Shown here piece after piece: positions 1-8,919 of a stretch of DNA of 64,000 bases (its first letter is position 1; each line of letters begins with the position of its first letter). Origin of the DNA: Hymenobacter sp. BRD128. GTDB lineage: Bacteria > Bacteroidota > Bacteroidia > Cytophagales > Hymenobacteraceae. Location: positions 1 to 64,000 of the forward strand of contig NZ_CP053909.1 of the NCBI RefSeq assembly GCF_013256625.1, read 5' to 3'. The translations under genes were made by a program, and so were the position numbers. The notes under the pieces were generated by a model, which saw only the letters and a list, made by a program, of their open reading frames with translations, was not told the DNA's origin and ran no database searches.

Positions 1-109
1 GCTGGGTGCCCGACCAGGTGAGTGAAGCGGGCAGCTCAGCCAGCGTGGTTACGCCGTGCCATTCGGGTACGGGCGAGGAAGAAGCGGCGGGGGCAAGGGC
101 AGCAACCAT
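1..109 (-). CDS. N-terminal fragment of an unidentified protein, cut by the left window edge
   Basis: A minus-strand reading frame opens with ATG at 109 and stays open for 36 codons to the window edge (it begins MVAALAPAASSSPVPEW). The Ala/Ser/Pro-rich start followed by an ordered, acidic and aromatic stretch looks like a real N-terminus. No family is recognisable from so short a piece. It follows the direction of the ArdC and primase genes upstream, so it may belong to the same backbone block. An 18-bp inverted repeat lies just upstream (121-138). Confidence 0.4.
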   Translation of the reverse strand, partial: MVAALAPAASSSPVPEWHGVTTLAELPASLTWSGTQ

Positions 110-120
110 ACGGGCAAAGC

Positions 121-138
121 AAGAAGTAAGTACTTCTT
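121..138. repeat. Inverted repeat upstream of the partial left-edge gene
   Basis: AAGAAGTA and TACTTCTT are perfect 8-base inverted arms separated by AG. The repeat sits 12 bases upstream of the ATG at 109 (minus strand) in an AT-rich gap (110-194), so an operator role is possible. There is no independent support. Confidence 0.35.
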
Positions 139-194
139 ATTCAACCCAATCATTATTTTATAATTTACATTTAATACAAGTAATTAATACAATA

Positions 195-566
195 CTAGCC
201 CGACCGCCTGCGCCGGTCCCCGGCCGGGCGGGTGCGGGTGGGCAGCCGACGCCAGGCCTGGGGGCAGGACGGGTAGGCTGTCGTCAGGTGGTCGGCAATG
301 ATGGCCAGGCGCTCCTTCTCGCTCTCGCGCAGCAGCCACACATGCGCGGCGCCGCTGCCGACGAGGTAGCCCGCGCCCAGCAGCTTCCGTACCTCGTCGG
401 CGAGCCGGGTTAGGTCGGTGGTGAGGCGCTGGGCCTGCACCAGGTCCTGCACCTGGCGTAGGCGGTCTTGCTCGACTTGGCTGCGCGGGGGTAGCTCGAT
501 GGCCAGGTAGGGTTCCTGCCAAGAAGGGGCGGCAGAAGCGTTGAAATGCGGCGGGCGGGCAAACAT
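195..566 (-). CDS. Small hypothetical protein
   Basis: This encodes 123 residues from ATG at 566; a TTG start at 605 would add 13 unlikely residues. The middle (EQDRLRQVQDLVQAQRLTT onward) is predicted helical and contains a conserved-looking LADEVRKLLGAGYLVGSG segment. The C-terminus is Arg/Pro-rich. I do not recognise a family. It lies 117 bases downstream of the ArdC-like gene on the same strand and could be the last gene of that unit. Confidence 0.5.
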   Translation of the reverse strand: MFARPPHFNASAAPSWQEPYLAIELPPRSQVEQDRLRQVQDLVQAQRLTTDLTRLADEVRKLLGAGYLVGSGAAHVWLLRESEKERLAIIADHLTTAYPSCPQAWRRLPTRTRPAGDRRRRSG

Positions 567-683
567 GCGTACTAGCAAAGGCCGCGGGGGCGGCTGGTGA
601 AACAAGGAAATGCGGTCAGGCGGAGTGGACCGGCCCCGAAGGGGCCCGACGCCGGGCGGCGGGGCCAGGCGCCGGGCACGCGA

Positions 684-1094
684 CTAGTGCCGGCTGCGGA
701 AGGGCAGCGCGTAGGTCGGGTGCGCGCGTAGCACCGCACAGACGCGCTCGGTTTCGGGCGTTTGGATGGCGTAGGCCCGCTCAATCTGGTCGGCAAACGC
801 GCCGGCCTGCTGCGCCTCGTTGAAGGGGCGTAGGTAGCCGTAGGCGGCCACGGCGTAGGCAATTACCTCGTGGTGGTCCTCGCTTAGCTGCGGCTCGGCC
901 AGCGGCTCCGGCTCGGGCAGCCGCCCACCGCCCACCGGCTCAGGGTCGAGCGGGGGCTGCTCGTCCTCCCAGCGCTCGGCCAGCAGCAGCAGCACGCTTT
1001 TGAGCTGGCCCAGCCCGGCCGCGCTCTGATACCTCGCGGCGGCGGCCTCGTGGATGCTGCGCTCGACCGCACTAAAGGCGGGGTGCGTCAGCAC
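684..1094 (-). CDS. C-terminal part of the ArdC-like protein, in a shifted frame
   Basis: This frame has a GTG at 1094, but the same frame is open upstream of it and reads sensibly (GQAEAFTLRTYRANIRRVL) back to a run of seven C at 1193-1199. At that point the ArdC frame turns into Arg/Pro-rich nonsense. The simplest reading is one protein of about 480 residues whose frame changes at the C7 run. The segment is helical, with a charged central linker (EPVGGGRLPEPEPLAEPQ). If taken as a separate gene it would be an unknown protein of 136 residues overlapping ardC by 7 bases. Confidence 0.55.
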   Translation of the reverse strand: MLTHPAFSAVERSIHEAAAARYQSAAGLGQLKSVLLLLAERWEDEQPPLDPEPVGGGRLPEPEPLAEPQLSEDHHEVIAYAVAAYGYLRPFNEAQQAGAFADQIERAYAIQTPETERVCAVLRAHPTYALPFRSRH

Positions 1095-2131
1095 CCGGCG
1101 AATGTTCGCGCGGTAGGTGCGCAGCGTGAACGCCTCGGCCTGCCCACTGGCCGGCCCGGCGGCGGCCGGCGCGGTAGCTGGGGGAGGCGCCTCCCCCCCG
1201 CTACTACTTCGCCGCTGGGGGCCTCCCCGCTGGGCTGGGGGGCCGCTTCGGCGTCGTCGGGCGTATCGTTGCCCAGAATCAGCCCGGCCGCTTTGGCGGC
1301 TTTGCTGCCGGCCGACACCACGAGCTTTTTATCGTTGCGCAGGGCGTGGAGCCAGTTCTGCACGTAGGCCGTACTATTCTCGAACAGCTGGGGGTCCGTC
1401 AGGCCCGCCGAAGCGCAGAGAAAGGCCGCGCCCATTTCGGCGGTCAGTTCCTCGCGGGCGTAGTCAGCGGAACCAAACGCGCCGCTCAGGTTGCGGTTTA
1501 GCCGGCTGGGGTGGCCGGTGGCGTGGGTCAGCTCGTGAAAGAGCACGCTGTAGTAATATTCCGGGCTGGTGAAGCTCTCCGCCTTGGGCATGTTCAGGTA
1601 ATCCAGGCCCGGCGAATAATAGGCGCGCTGCTGCTTGCTGACGATGGGCGGGCAGCCGGCCCAGCCTTTTACAATGGCTTCGGCCGCCTCGATGGGCGAG
1701 TGGGTAGCCGGGGCCAGCTCGGGCAGCTTAAGCTCGACGCCTTCCACGTCCAGCACCGAAAACACGGTGTACTTTTTCAGGATGAACAGCCGCTCTTCCT
1801 CCTGGGTCTGCTTGTTCTTACGGGTGCTCACTTGAAAGTACACCACCGGAAAGCCGTGCGCCCCCTTGCGAATGTGCCCGCCCAGGTCAAGCGCCTGCTT
1901 GAAGGTGAGAAAGAACGGTACCTCACTGCTGAAGTGCAGCAAAAAGGCATTGACGCCGGTGTAAGCCCGCCCGGTGGCGTAGTTGCGCGGCGCGCCGTAC
2001 TGCTCGTTCCACGGCTTGCGCCAGGGAATAGTACCCCCCTCAAGGGCCGCAATAAAACGGTCGGTGATGAGCTGGTACACGTCCGTGTGCGTGTACTCGG
2101 CTTTCTTGGCGGCGGCGGGCTTCTGGCTCAT
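1088..2131 (-). CDS. ArdC-like antirestriction protein with zincin-type peptidase domain
   Basis: ArdC-family proteins bind single-stranded DNA and protect incoming conjugative DNA from host restriction. The start chosen is ATG at 2131 (MSQKPAAAKK), preceded by a possible -7 box TATCTTTA at 2167-2174; upstream in-frame codons look non-coding. Residues about 12-130 match the N-terminal ArdC/DUF1738 fold (YQLITDRFIAALEGGTIPW, YTGVNAFLL, GAHGFPVVYF). A metallopeptidase motif HELTH lies at 199-203, followed by a downstream EELTAE. From about residue 310 the frame degenerates at the C7 run 1193-1199 and continues as 684-1094. The gene is typical of conjugative backbones in the Bacteroidota. Confidence 0.85.
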   Translation of the reverse strand: MSQKPAAAKKAEYTHTDVYQLITDRFIAALEGGTIPWRKPWNEQYGAPRNYATGRAYTGVNAFLLHFSSEVPFFLTFKQALDLGGHIRKGAHGFPVVYFQVSTRKNKQTQEEERLFILKKYTVFSVLDVEGVELKLPELAPATHSPIEAAEAIVKGWAGCPPIVSKQQRAYYSPGLDYLNMPKAESFTSPEYYYSVLFHELTHATGHPSRLNRNLSGAFGSADYAREELTAEMGAAFLCASAGLTDPQLFENSTAYVQNWLHALRNDKKLVVSAGSKAAKAAGLILGNDTPDDAEAAPQPSGEAPSGEVVAGGRRLPQLPRRPPPGRPVGRPRRSRCAPTARTFAGC

Positions 2132-2370
2132 AAAAGTGAGGGGGTTAAGTGGCGTTGTTAACAGGTTAAAGATACGAACCTTTTTGCATATTATACGCGT
2201 ATTTAATACATAATGATGCCCGTAAAAAGCTTTATTTCGTCCCGGCGGCATTTTCTCCCCACTGCCCAACTTACTTGGCTTGATTCCGCAGGTGCTATAC
2301 TTGCGCTACGGTACTTTTTCCTTCTCCCCACTCACCGGGTGGCTGGCCGTAGGAGGTGGGCCATACGGTA

Positions 2371-2407
2371 AAGCCCCGGCTGTTCGCACAGCCGGGGCTT
2401 TTTTTGG
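2371..2407. terminator. Strong bidirectional Rho-independent terminator
   Basis: A 13-bp perfect stem (2371-2383 with 2388-2400) closes a TCGC loop and is followed on the plus strand by a run of T. It lies between the DUF3127 gene and the ardC promoter region. It would end minus-strand transcripts from the primase/DUF3127 genes and so make ardC a separate unit. Confidence 0.8.
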
Positions 2408-2524
2408 CAGCAGGGATGGGAGGGGGGGGGTAGTACGCAGCACCGCAGCGGCTGCGCAGCCCCGGACAGCCCGGCCCGCCGGGGCTGCGCCCCGAACCTT
2501 CGCTACGCGTTTACGGGCCCCAGG

Positions 2525-2872
2525 CTAGAGCTGGGCATTCGGCTGCCGCGCAGCCGCGACCGCCTGCGGCTGCGGGTCAGCTGGTTTGATGCGCCAAGCT
2601 TCCAGATTCGTGAAGTAGGTAGTCGTACCCTCTTTGCTAAACATGCGGCCGCGCAGGTTGAATTCGACCTTAATTTCTGTGCCGACGGCAAAGGAGTCCA
2701 GCAGGGAGGTTTTATCCTGCACCAGCTGAAACTTAATGTGCTCGGGGTACTGGCCCCCGAGGTCAAGCACAAATTCGCGTTTGCGAAATTTATCGCTTAC
2801 CTGCTGCTCGGCCAGGACTTCGTGTAAGCGGCCGGTAATCTCGAACTGGTTTTTATTCTGGTGCTGGCTCAT
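2525..2872 (-). CDS. DUF3127 OB-fold-like protein (probable ssDNA-binding accessory)
   Basis: This protein has 115 residues from ATG at 2872. It matches the DUF3127 pattern well: FEITGRLHEVLAEQQVSDKF, then KREFVLDLGGQYPEHIKFQ, a central IKVEFNLRGR and a closing YFTNLEAWRI. The family is small, restricted mainly to the Bacteroidota, and predicted to adopt an OB fold. It is often found near plasmid replication or phage recombination genes, so a single-stranded DNA-binding role is a fair inference. The last 15 residues are Ala/Gln/Pro-rich, as in SSB tails, but lack the acidic tip. The gene follows the primase frame after 51 bases on the same strand. Confidence 0.85.
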   Translation of the reverse strand: MSQHQNKNQFEITGRLHEVLAEQQVSDKFRKREFVLDLGGQYPEHIKFQLVQDKTSLLDSFAVGTEIKVEFNLRGRMFSKEGTTTYFTNLEAWRIKPADPQPQAVAAARQPNAQL

Positions 2873-2923
2873 GGGTTGAAAAATGGTGATAAAGAAGGGG
2901 AAGTGGGGAAAAAATGCCGGGAT

Positions 2924-5350
2924 TTAGTGACCGGCCTCGACGCCGGCGGCGCGGGCGGGGCTTGCCCCGGCGCGTTCGAGGGTGGCCGCGGCTTGGTTGC
3001 GCTGGGGAATGTCGGCCGGGTGCTCATATACCGCGCCACCGGTGCCGGGCACGGCGTTGAGCTGCTTGTTAATGGCCACGATGCTGGGCTCATCCGTGCG
3101 GTAGCTCACCAGCATCTCACTGTGCCGAATGCCTTTCTCATCGACCGTGGAGCTGATGGTGCCTACTTTGGCGCCCGCGCCTTCGAGGTTTTCCTTCACG
3201 CCTTCCGCCTTGCCCCGGGCCTGGGCACCGGCTGGCTGGGCCACCTCGTCAATCTGTACCACGGCCAGCTTTTCCTCCCCGCGCGCATTGTAGGCGGGGG
3301 CGGCCAGCGGTGCCGGTGCCCCCGTCTCGCGGTCGGGCACGCGCACGGCGGCCTCGCTGGGCGGGTTCAGGGCGGCGTGCAGCTGGCGGGCGCTTTCGGT
3401 GCGCTCGTTTTCCTGCACCTTCACCCCGGGCTGGTGGCTGAACTCGTCGAGCGTGCGGCTGAGCACGTTGACGCCCGGCTGCTGAAGGTCGTAGCGGTAC
3501 TCCAGCACGCGGGCGCTGCCGGGGGCGGCCAGGCCGGGCTGTTCCAGCACGGTAGCTCCGCGCTGCTCCAGGCTCAGGCGAATATCCTTGGCGTAGGCCT
3601 CCGGGTTCGCCTGCCCCTCGACCGGAACCACCCGAATCAGGCCGCTGGCCTCGCGCACGCCCTCGCGGGCCAGCAGCTCCCGCGTAACGGGGGCGACCTC
3701 GGCCGTCGCGCTGGTGCGCAGCTGCTGCAAGCGCTGGTCGCGGTCTTCCTGATACTCCTTGATGAAGATGTTCGGCTGGCTGCCCAGCTTATCCAGGGTG
3801 TGGGTCAGCTCGCCGAGGTCGCGCTGGCCCAGATGATACGCCACCCGCACCTCCGCCACCGCCAGCGGCGACTGGGAGGCGACCGGCAGCACCGGCCCGA
3901 CGGTCGCAAAAGAAGCCGCCAGTAATTCCTGGCGCATCTTTTCGGCGCCCGGATGCTGGCCATCGCCGCGCGGCGGCTCGGCAAACTGAATGGCAATCAT
4001 TTTTTCCGCCGCCGCGCCGCTTTCCACCGTGCGCGGTGGTAAGCCCATCTGGGTCGGCGCGCTTTCGCCGCCCAGCCATTCGCGGGTAGCCGGGAGTGGC
4101 AGTTCATAAGCCAGCGGGCCGGCCGGGCGCTGCGTCTCGCTCCCTACCCCCCGGCCGGCCTCCGCTTCGAGGGCGGGCCGGCGACTTACCTCATCGGCCC
4201 GGTCGAGCGCATCGAGCGGGCGCTCAAAGCTGCGCACCAGGCCCGGTGTTTGCTGCGCTTCGCGAATTGCGTCGTGCACGGCCGGCAGGCTCCGGCCGTT
4301 CAGGTGATACGCCACGCGAAGCTCGTGGTCATTTTCGCCGGCCTCCGCCCGCAGGGCCTGGCCGGGGCGGGCCACCGGCAGCGCGGGGCCGACGTGGATA
4401 TCCTCGTGGCCCCCGCTGGCCAGCAGCTGCTGCCTGACCTGGGCGGCGGCGTCTGCGCTGGGCAGGCGCAGCACCAGGTACTTTTCCGCGTTGCCGCTGT
4501 AGTCGGGCGGCAGCACGGCGCCGCCGTAAAAGCCGGTCGCCCAGGACTTGGCATCTACGCTGATTTCCGCGCTCTGCACCTGCTGCTGCAAGCTGCGACG
4601 CACCTCCGCCTCCACGTTGGTAGCGGGTCGCAGCGCCTGAAGCTGGTCCTCGGTGAGCTGCGTGCCATCCGTGGCGCGCCTGGCGAATACGTCGTTGATT
4701 TCGAGGCCCGTCACCACGCGCTCAAAGTTGGGCTTGGGTGGGTTGGGCTCCCCCACTTGCTGGGTGCCGAATACCTTGGTTTCGGCGCCCATCATCCCAT
4801 CGCCCACGACGCGGGCCTGCTCCAGCACCTGGGCGCGGTCGCGCACCACGGCCTGTTCCGTGATAACCGCCTCCCCGCTGGCCAGCACCTGGCCGCTCAC
4901 GCGGGCGCGCCCACTTACCTCCGCCTGTTGCTCGATGATGGCCTGGCCGCTCACGCGGGCGCTGTCCGTCACGTGCGCCTGGTCGGTGAGCACAGCCCCG
5001 TCGAGCACCACGGCGTGCTTACTCACGCGGGCGTCGCCGCTCAGGTGCGCCCCGCCCGCCACGATGGCAAAGTCCTCGAGGCGCACGTTGCCCTCCAGCA
5101 CGGCCTTGCCCGACACGCGGGCGTCCGGCCCTACGTATACCGAGGCATCCACGCTGGCGGTGGATTGCACCATGCCCCCGCCGTTGGGGTGGGGCGCATA
5201 CTCGGCCTTGGTGGAGGGCTGTACGGCCAGGTCCAGGGGCCATTGCTCCTGAAACGCCTTCGCGTTCAGCGACTCGGGCCGCAGGGCCCCGTGGCGGTCG
5301 AGCAGCAGGGTTTGGCCACCCTCGTTCGTGCTTTCCAATACCTTTTGCAC
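2924..5350 (-). CDS. C-terminal part of the giant Toprim protein, with hexapeptide-repeat domain
   Basis: This frame starts formally at a GTG (5350), but it is very probably the continuation of the upstream Toprim protein. Upstream of the GTG the frame reads GGRPADVQKVLEST, which completes a repeat unit begun in the other frame. Residues about 55-190 hold imperfect hexapeptide repeats (VDASVYVGPDARVSGKAVL, ARVSGQAIIEQQAEVSGRA), the pattern of left-handed beta-helices. The remainder repeats a module of about 90 residues ending in YxxDQP/YHLxxR-like strands. Function of this part is unknown; scaffolding or assembly on DNA is a guess. The break lies between a C6 run (5363-5368) and a G7 run (5377-5383). 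Confidence 0.7.
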   Translation of the reverse strand: MQKVLESTNEGGQTLLLDRHGALRPESLNAKAFQEQWPLDLAVQPSTKAEYAPHPNGGGMVQSTASVDASVYVGPDARVSGKAVLEGNVRLEDFAIVAGGAHLSGDARVSKHAVVLDGAVLTDQAHVTDSARVSGQAIIEQQAEVSGRARVSGQVLASGEAVITEQAVVRDRAQVLEQARVVGDGMMGAETKVFGTQQVGEPNPPKPNFERVVTGLEINDVFARRATDGTQLTEDQLQALRPATNVEAEVRRSLQQQVQSAEISVDAKSWATGFYGGAVLPPDYSGNAEKYLVLRLPSADAAAQVRQQLLASGGHEDIHVGPALPVARPGQALRAEAGENDHELRVAYHLNGRSLPAVHDAIREAQQTPGLVRSFERPLDALDRADEVSRRPALEAEAGRGVGSETQRPAGPLAYELPLPATREWLGGESAPTQMGLPPRTVESGAAAEKMIAIQFAEPPRGDGQHPGAEKMRQELLAASFATVGPVLPVASQSPLAVAEVRVAYHLGQRDLGELTHTLDKLGSQPNIFIKEYQEDRDQRLQQLRTSATAEVAPVTRELLAREGVREASGLIRVVPVEGQANPEAYAKDIRLSLEQRGATVLEQPGLAAPGSARVLEYRYDLQQPGVNVLSRTLDEFSHQPGVKVQENERTESARQLHAALNPPSEAAVRVPDRETGAPAPLAAPAYNARGEEKLAVVQIDEVAQPAGAQARGKAEGVKENLEGAGAKVGTISSTVDEKGIRHSEMLVSYRTDEPSIVAINKQLNAVPGTGGAVYEHPADIPQRNQAAATLERAGASPARAAGVEAGH

Positions 5351-8300
5351 GTCAGCCGGCCGCCCCCCTCCGCGGCGGGGGGGTAGGCCAGGTGCAGCAC
5401 CTGGTACTCGGCGCGCGGCGAACTGGTGCCGTCCATGTAATGAATGGCGCGGGTTTCGCCCGTCAGGCCCAGCTGGGTTTTAGCCCCGGCTTCCTCCAGA
5501 GCCTGCCGCAGGCGCTCGGCGGGCTCGCCCCGCTCGATTACCACCGTCAGCGTGTTCCACTCCTTGGGGGCAATTTCGGGGGCCTCCCGCTCGCCGTAGG
5601 GCAGGCGCTGCACCTGCTGGCCCAGCGTTTCCTTAATCAGGTCGGTTTGCTCCGGCGACCAGCGCTGCGCCGGCTTTTCGAGCAGCTGCGCCAGCGCCTC
5701 GTTGCGCTCGGTGATGATGCCGGGTTCCTGGTAGAGCAGCACCTGGCGCTCCGGGCCGACGGCTTGCAGCGCCTCGTGAATGCGGGGCAGCTCGGGCTGG
5801 TCAATGCGGTAGCCGGCTTCCACCTTGGCCATGCCGCTGCCCGTTTCGACGGGGCCGACGCGCATGCCCAGCTCGCGCAGCTCCTGGCTGACGTCGCGCA
5901 GCTCGGTTTGACTTTCGACGCTGGTGCCGGGTTTACTTAGCTCGACGTAGCGGCCGGCCTCGGCCAGGCGTCCCTGAGTTTCGAGCATCACGCTCGCCTC
6001 GTACTCGCGGGTGGCGCGCACGACGGGGAATTCAATCACCGTCGCCTGCTCATCGGTGCGAATGTCGCGCAGCTGGCTGGCAATCACCGGTAGCTCGGGC
6101 TGGTCGGTGCGATAGCTTACCTCGAAGCTGTGCTTGGCCGCGACGAAATCCGCGAAGCCGGGCTCGGTGCGCACCTCGCTGACGCCCGCCCCGGCCTCGG
6201 CCAGCGAGAGGCGCGCCGCCCGGGCCGTAGCCAGGTTATCATCGCCCTCGAAGGAGACGATAGCCCGCTGCAACGTCAGGGGCTCCTCGCGCGCGGGGAG
6301 AACCAGGGGCTGCGCCTCGGCCTGTTCGCCGTAGTAAGCGGCGCGGCTGGCCGGCTGCTGGGCTTCGCTGACGCTTACGCCCGGCTCCTGCTTGAGAATG
6401 TCCAGGGTTCGGCTCAGGCTGGCCGCTTCGGGCTGGTCACGCTTAAAGCTCACCAGCAAATCCGTTTCCTGGGTGCCGGCGCTGCTGATGGGGGTGTTGC
6501 CGTTCACGAGCACCTGGGCGCCGCCCGCCTCGAGCGTAGCCCGCAGCTGCTGCGCGTAGGCCGCCTCGGGGAAGGTGGGGCCTTCGGGTCGGGGTGCGGG
6601 CTCCTGCACGTACACGTTGGCCAGCAGCACCTCGCGCAGGGCCGGGGCCTCCACTACCGGGCCCGGGGGCACGTCAGCAGTCAGCGAAGCGCGCATTTCC
6701 CCCGCCACGGCGCCGCCAATAAAGGCGCCAATAGCTTTCTCCTCCTGCTCGCGCCGGCGTTGGGCTTCCGGGCTGTTGGCTTCGCGCTCGCGCGCGGCGG
6801 CCTGGGCCTCCTGCTGGCGCTGCTCTTCCTGCTGGCGCCGGGCCTCGTTTTCCTGCTGCTGCTTGAGCAGCTTTTCTTCCAGGTACTGGCGCTGCTGGGC
6901 CTCGGCGAACGCCTGAATCTCGGCGGCGCTTTTGCCGGCGACCGTCAGGGCCAGGTCCTGGTTGTAGTCCTTGGTAATCGGCGCCTCAAACTTAATAAAC
7001 TCGCCGGCCTGGCGCTCGGCTGCCGGGAGCCTGGCCTCGCGCTGCTGGTGCAGGTACTGGGCCAGCTCCAGCAGGTGCGCCGCGTCGCTGAGCGGGGCCA
7101 CTACGCGGGCTACCGACTGCTGCGAGCTGGTTCGCAGCACTTCGAGCCGTAAGCTGGCTTCCTCGCCGGTGCGGTTCTGGCCGGCGTTAATGGCCTCGAC
7201 CCGCTGGCCCAGCTCGGCCAGGGCCGTGCGTCCCTCGTGGGCCTTCTCGGTGCTGAACTCAACCTTAATCTTGTTGTGATACTTGCCCTCCGTCGTGGCG
7301 TGCCACTCCACGGGGCGGCTGCTCCCCTCGGGTACTTCCAGGGCGCCGACCTGGCTCATTTTGCGGGCGGGGCTCAGGTCGTTGAGGTAATTGATGTTGT
7401 AGCGCACGCCGCTGGGGTCGCGGTCGTTGGCCAGGGCCACTTCGCGGGGCTGCTGGCGGTCGATGATGCGCTGAATCAGCTCCGCCTGCTTTTCGGTGGG
7501 CGTGCCCCCGGTGGCCACGTACAGGGTATTCGGGCTGCCGGCGCGGTGGTTGAGCTGGTGGTAGCTTAGCGAGTCGATGGGACTCTCCGACACCACGATG
7601 CGGTCCACCTTCGTGTTCGGGCCTTCCGTGGGCTTGGACACCCAGACGCCCTCTTTCGGCATGCCCTCAATGAAGCGGTCCCACTTCGGCGCCCCGGGTT
7701 CCTGATTTTTCGAGCTGACCTGGGCAATGCCCGTCTCGTTGTAGTACGGGAAGGCCGTGTTGTGGTGCTTATTCTCCTGCGAGGTGAAAATCCGCTGCTG
7801 AAAAGCCGGGTTATCAATCGTTTCGTTGGTAATGTGGCGGCTGTGCAGGTAGCTGCGGTCGGTCAGGCCGCGGTCGGCGCCGAGCACCTGGCGAATCAAG
7901 GCCTCGCGGCGCTCTTCCTCCGAGCCGGACAACGGCAGCGCCGGGGCCTGCTGACGCTCCGGAAACTGGAGGGGAACCGGGCGGGCGGCCACCTCGGGGC
8001 CGACTTCGCCCAAATAAGTCCGGAGTTCCTTACGGACTTCGCCCAGGTTGAGGCCCGGCCCATTCCGGCCTTCTCCCCGCGCCTGGGCGAATTCGATAAT
8101 GGTTCCCGCATCGCGCTCGTCGTGCAGGTTTTTGTAGAGCGGGTACTCCTGGCCCTTGCCGGAGCTGACCAGGAGCTTTTCGCCGCCCTTCTCCAAATTA
8201 TGCCACTGGCCGTTTTTGCCTTCGGCCGTGACGGTGTAGCCGTGGCGCTCGGTGGCGTAACGGACTAAATCAATGTCGCGCTTGAAATGGTCCAGCTCGA

Positions 8301-8700
8301 AATTGTCATTCTCGCGCCGCGGCTGCGGGGCTGTCTGTGGGGGAGGTGTTCTCATACTCCGTGAGTTGATGGTGGAACGCGGTATAGGCTTCCGCACCCC
8401 CCTGGAATATGAATTCATGCGTCGATTTCCCCCCCGGGAAACACGGATTACCTCGGTTGGAAAGTTGAGCTTTTCCAGCACTTTCTGCGCTTGCAGCGGG
8501 GCGGGGCGCCGCAACGTGTTGTTGCGCAGAGAAATGAGCGTCGGGTAATTGAACTCGTGCTCCTGGGCCCAGCTCTTGAGCTGGCCGTGGGGAAATCGCT
8601 TGAAGGCTAACTGAATAAAGCGCAGGGCTTTTTCATAGTCAACCGTCAAGTCCGGGTCTTGGAAAACCCGGTTGAATTGGTTGGTAGGGGTGTGGGACAT
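5266..8700 (-). CDS. Toprim-domain primase-like replication protein (N-terminal part)
   Basis: The start chosen is ATG at 8700 (MSHTPTNQFN); a GTG at 8742 is also in frame. Residues about 135-230 resemble the DUF3991 zinc-finger-like region of plasmid primases. Residues about 365-440 form a Toprim domain, with Glu372 in SESPIDSLSY and the DxD pair Asp426/Asp428 in NDRDPSG. A long Glu/Gln/Arg coiled coil follows (about 610-680), then several copies of a module with YRTDQPELP or YRIDQPELP. Toprim plus DUF3991 proteins prime or process DNA during plasmid replication and transfer. The frame fails at homopolymers 5363-5383 and continues as 2924-5350, giving about 1,900 residues in total, far longer than usual primases. 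Confidence 0.8.
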   Translation of the reverse strand: MSHTPTNQFNRVFQDPDLTVDYEKALRFIQLAFKRFPHGQLKSWAQEHEFNYPTLISLRNNTLRRPAPLQAQKVLEKLNFPTEVIRVSRGGNRRMNSYSRGVRKPIPRSTINSRSMRTPPPQTAPQPRRENDNFELDHFKRDIDLVRYATERHGYTVTAEGKNGQWHNLEKGGEKLLVSSGKGQEYPLYKNLHDERDAGTIIEFAQARGEGRNGPGLNLGEVRKELRTYLGEVGPEVAARPVPLQFPERQQAPALPLSGSEEERREALIRQVLGADRGLTDRSYLHSRHITNETIDNPAFQQRIFTSQENKHHNTAFPYYNETGIAQVSSKNQEPGAPKWDRFIEGMPKEGVWVSKPTEGPNTKVDRIVVSESPIDSLSYHQLNHRAGSPNTLYVATGGTPTEKQAELIQRIIDRQQPREVALANDRDPSGVRYNINYLNDLSPARKMSQVGALEVPEGSSRPVEWHATTEGKYHNKIKVEFSTEKAHEGRTALAELGQRVEAINAGQNRTGEEASLRLEVLRTSSQQSVARVVAPLSDAAHLLELAQYLHQQREARLPAAERQAGEFIKFEAPITKDYNQDLALTVAGKSAAEIQAFAEAQQRQYLEEKLLKQQQENEARRQQEEQRQQEAQAAAREREANSPEAQRRREQEEKAIGAFIGGAVAGEMRASLTADVPPGPVVEAPALREVLLANVYVQEPAPRPEGPTFPEAAYAQQLRATLEAGGAQVLVNGNTPISSAGTQETDLLVSFKRDQPEAASLSRTLDILKQEPGVSVSEAQQPASRAAYYGEQAEAQPLVLPAREEPLTLQRAIVSFEGDDNLATARAARLSLAEAGAGVSEVRTEPGFADFVAAKHSFEVSYRTDQPELPVIASQLRDIRTDEQATVIEFPVVRATREYEASVMLETQGRLAEAGRYVELSKPGTSVESQTELRDVSQELRELGMRVGPVETGSGMAKVEAGYRIDQPELPRIHEALQAVGPERQVLLYQEPGIITERNEALAQLLEKPAQRWSPEQTDLIKETLGQQVQRLPYGEREAPEIAPKEWNTLTVVIERGEPAERLRQALEEAGAKTQLGLTGETRAIHYMDGTSSPRAEYQVLHLAYPPAAEGGGRLTCKRYWKARTRVAKPCCSTATGPCGPSR

Positions 8701-8735
8701 CAGCGGGAGTAAGGTTGGAAAGGACGGTAGGTGTG

Positions 8736-8753
8736 CGTTCACTTGGACAAATT
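8736..8753. promoter_or_regulatory. Degenerate copy of the repeated TTTGTTCA/TGAACAAA operator
   Basis: GTTCACTTGGACAAA here matches the core of the operator at 27129-27146 exactly. It lies 36 bases upstream of the primase start codon (8700, minus strand). No good TAnnTTTG box follows at the spacing seen at the other sites, so it may be an outlying site between the divergent primase and tra units. Confidence 0.4.
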
Positions 8754-8844
8754 TTGTAAAAATTACCCGAAAATTTCGATTTGTCTAGTTAGCCTGCCTT
8801 CCGCAACCGGACTTCCTGCGATGAGAACCAAAAGTACTACCATT

Positions 8845-8868
8845 TGAACAAACTTTTTTGAAACTTTG
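8845..8868 (+). promoter_or_regulatory. Probable promoter of the tra operon with half-operator
   Basis: The half site TGAACAAA (8845-8852) is followed by eight bases and then AAACTTTG (8861-8868). That is one mismatch from the Bacteroidota -7 consensus TAnnTTTG and has the same geometry as the full operator-promoters at 27129 and 59207. The tra operon begins at 8920. A short inverted repeat with a TTCG loop (8869-8882) lies at the presumed transcript start. Confidence 0.45.
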
Positions 8869-8919
8869 ATTAGTTTCGACTAAGTTTGTCTTGTTGGTAT
8901 TACTTTTAGCGCTTCTCTC

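Noticed and set aside
4800..5170. Periodic repeats that at first resemble a short repeat array
   Set aside because: They are coding hexapeptide repeats (A/V-x-x-S/G-x-A pattern) of the Toprim protein, not CRISPR. No array of identical repeats with unique spacers was found in the window.
2861..7152. Long plus-strand open frames opposite the primase gene (for example 2861-3925, 4250-5386 and 6130-7152)
   Set aside because: They are mirror frames of a GC-rich coding strand. They are rich in His, Gly, Leu and Arg, lack domain motifs and leaders, and the minus-strand protein has clear Toprim and repeat motifs.
8869..8882. Short TTAGT-TTCG-ACTAA stem-loop as a regulatory RNA
   Set aside because: The stem is only five base pairs and could be chance; it is mentioned only as part of the tra promoter region.
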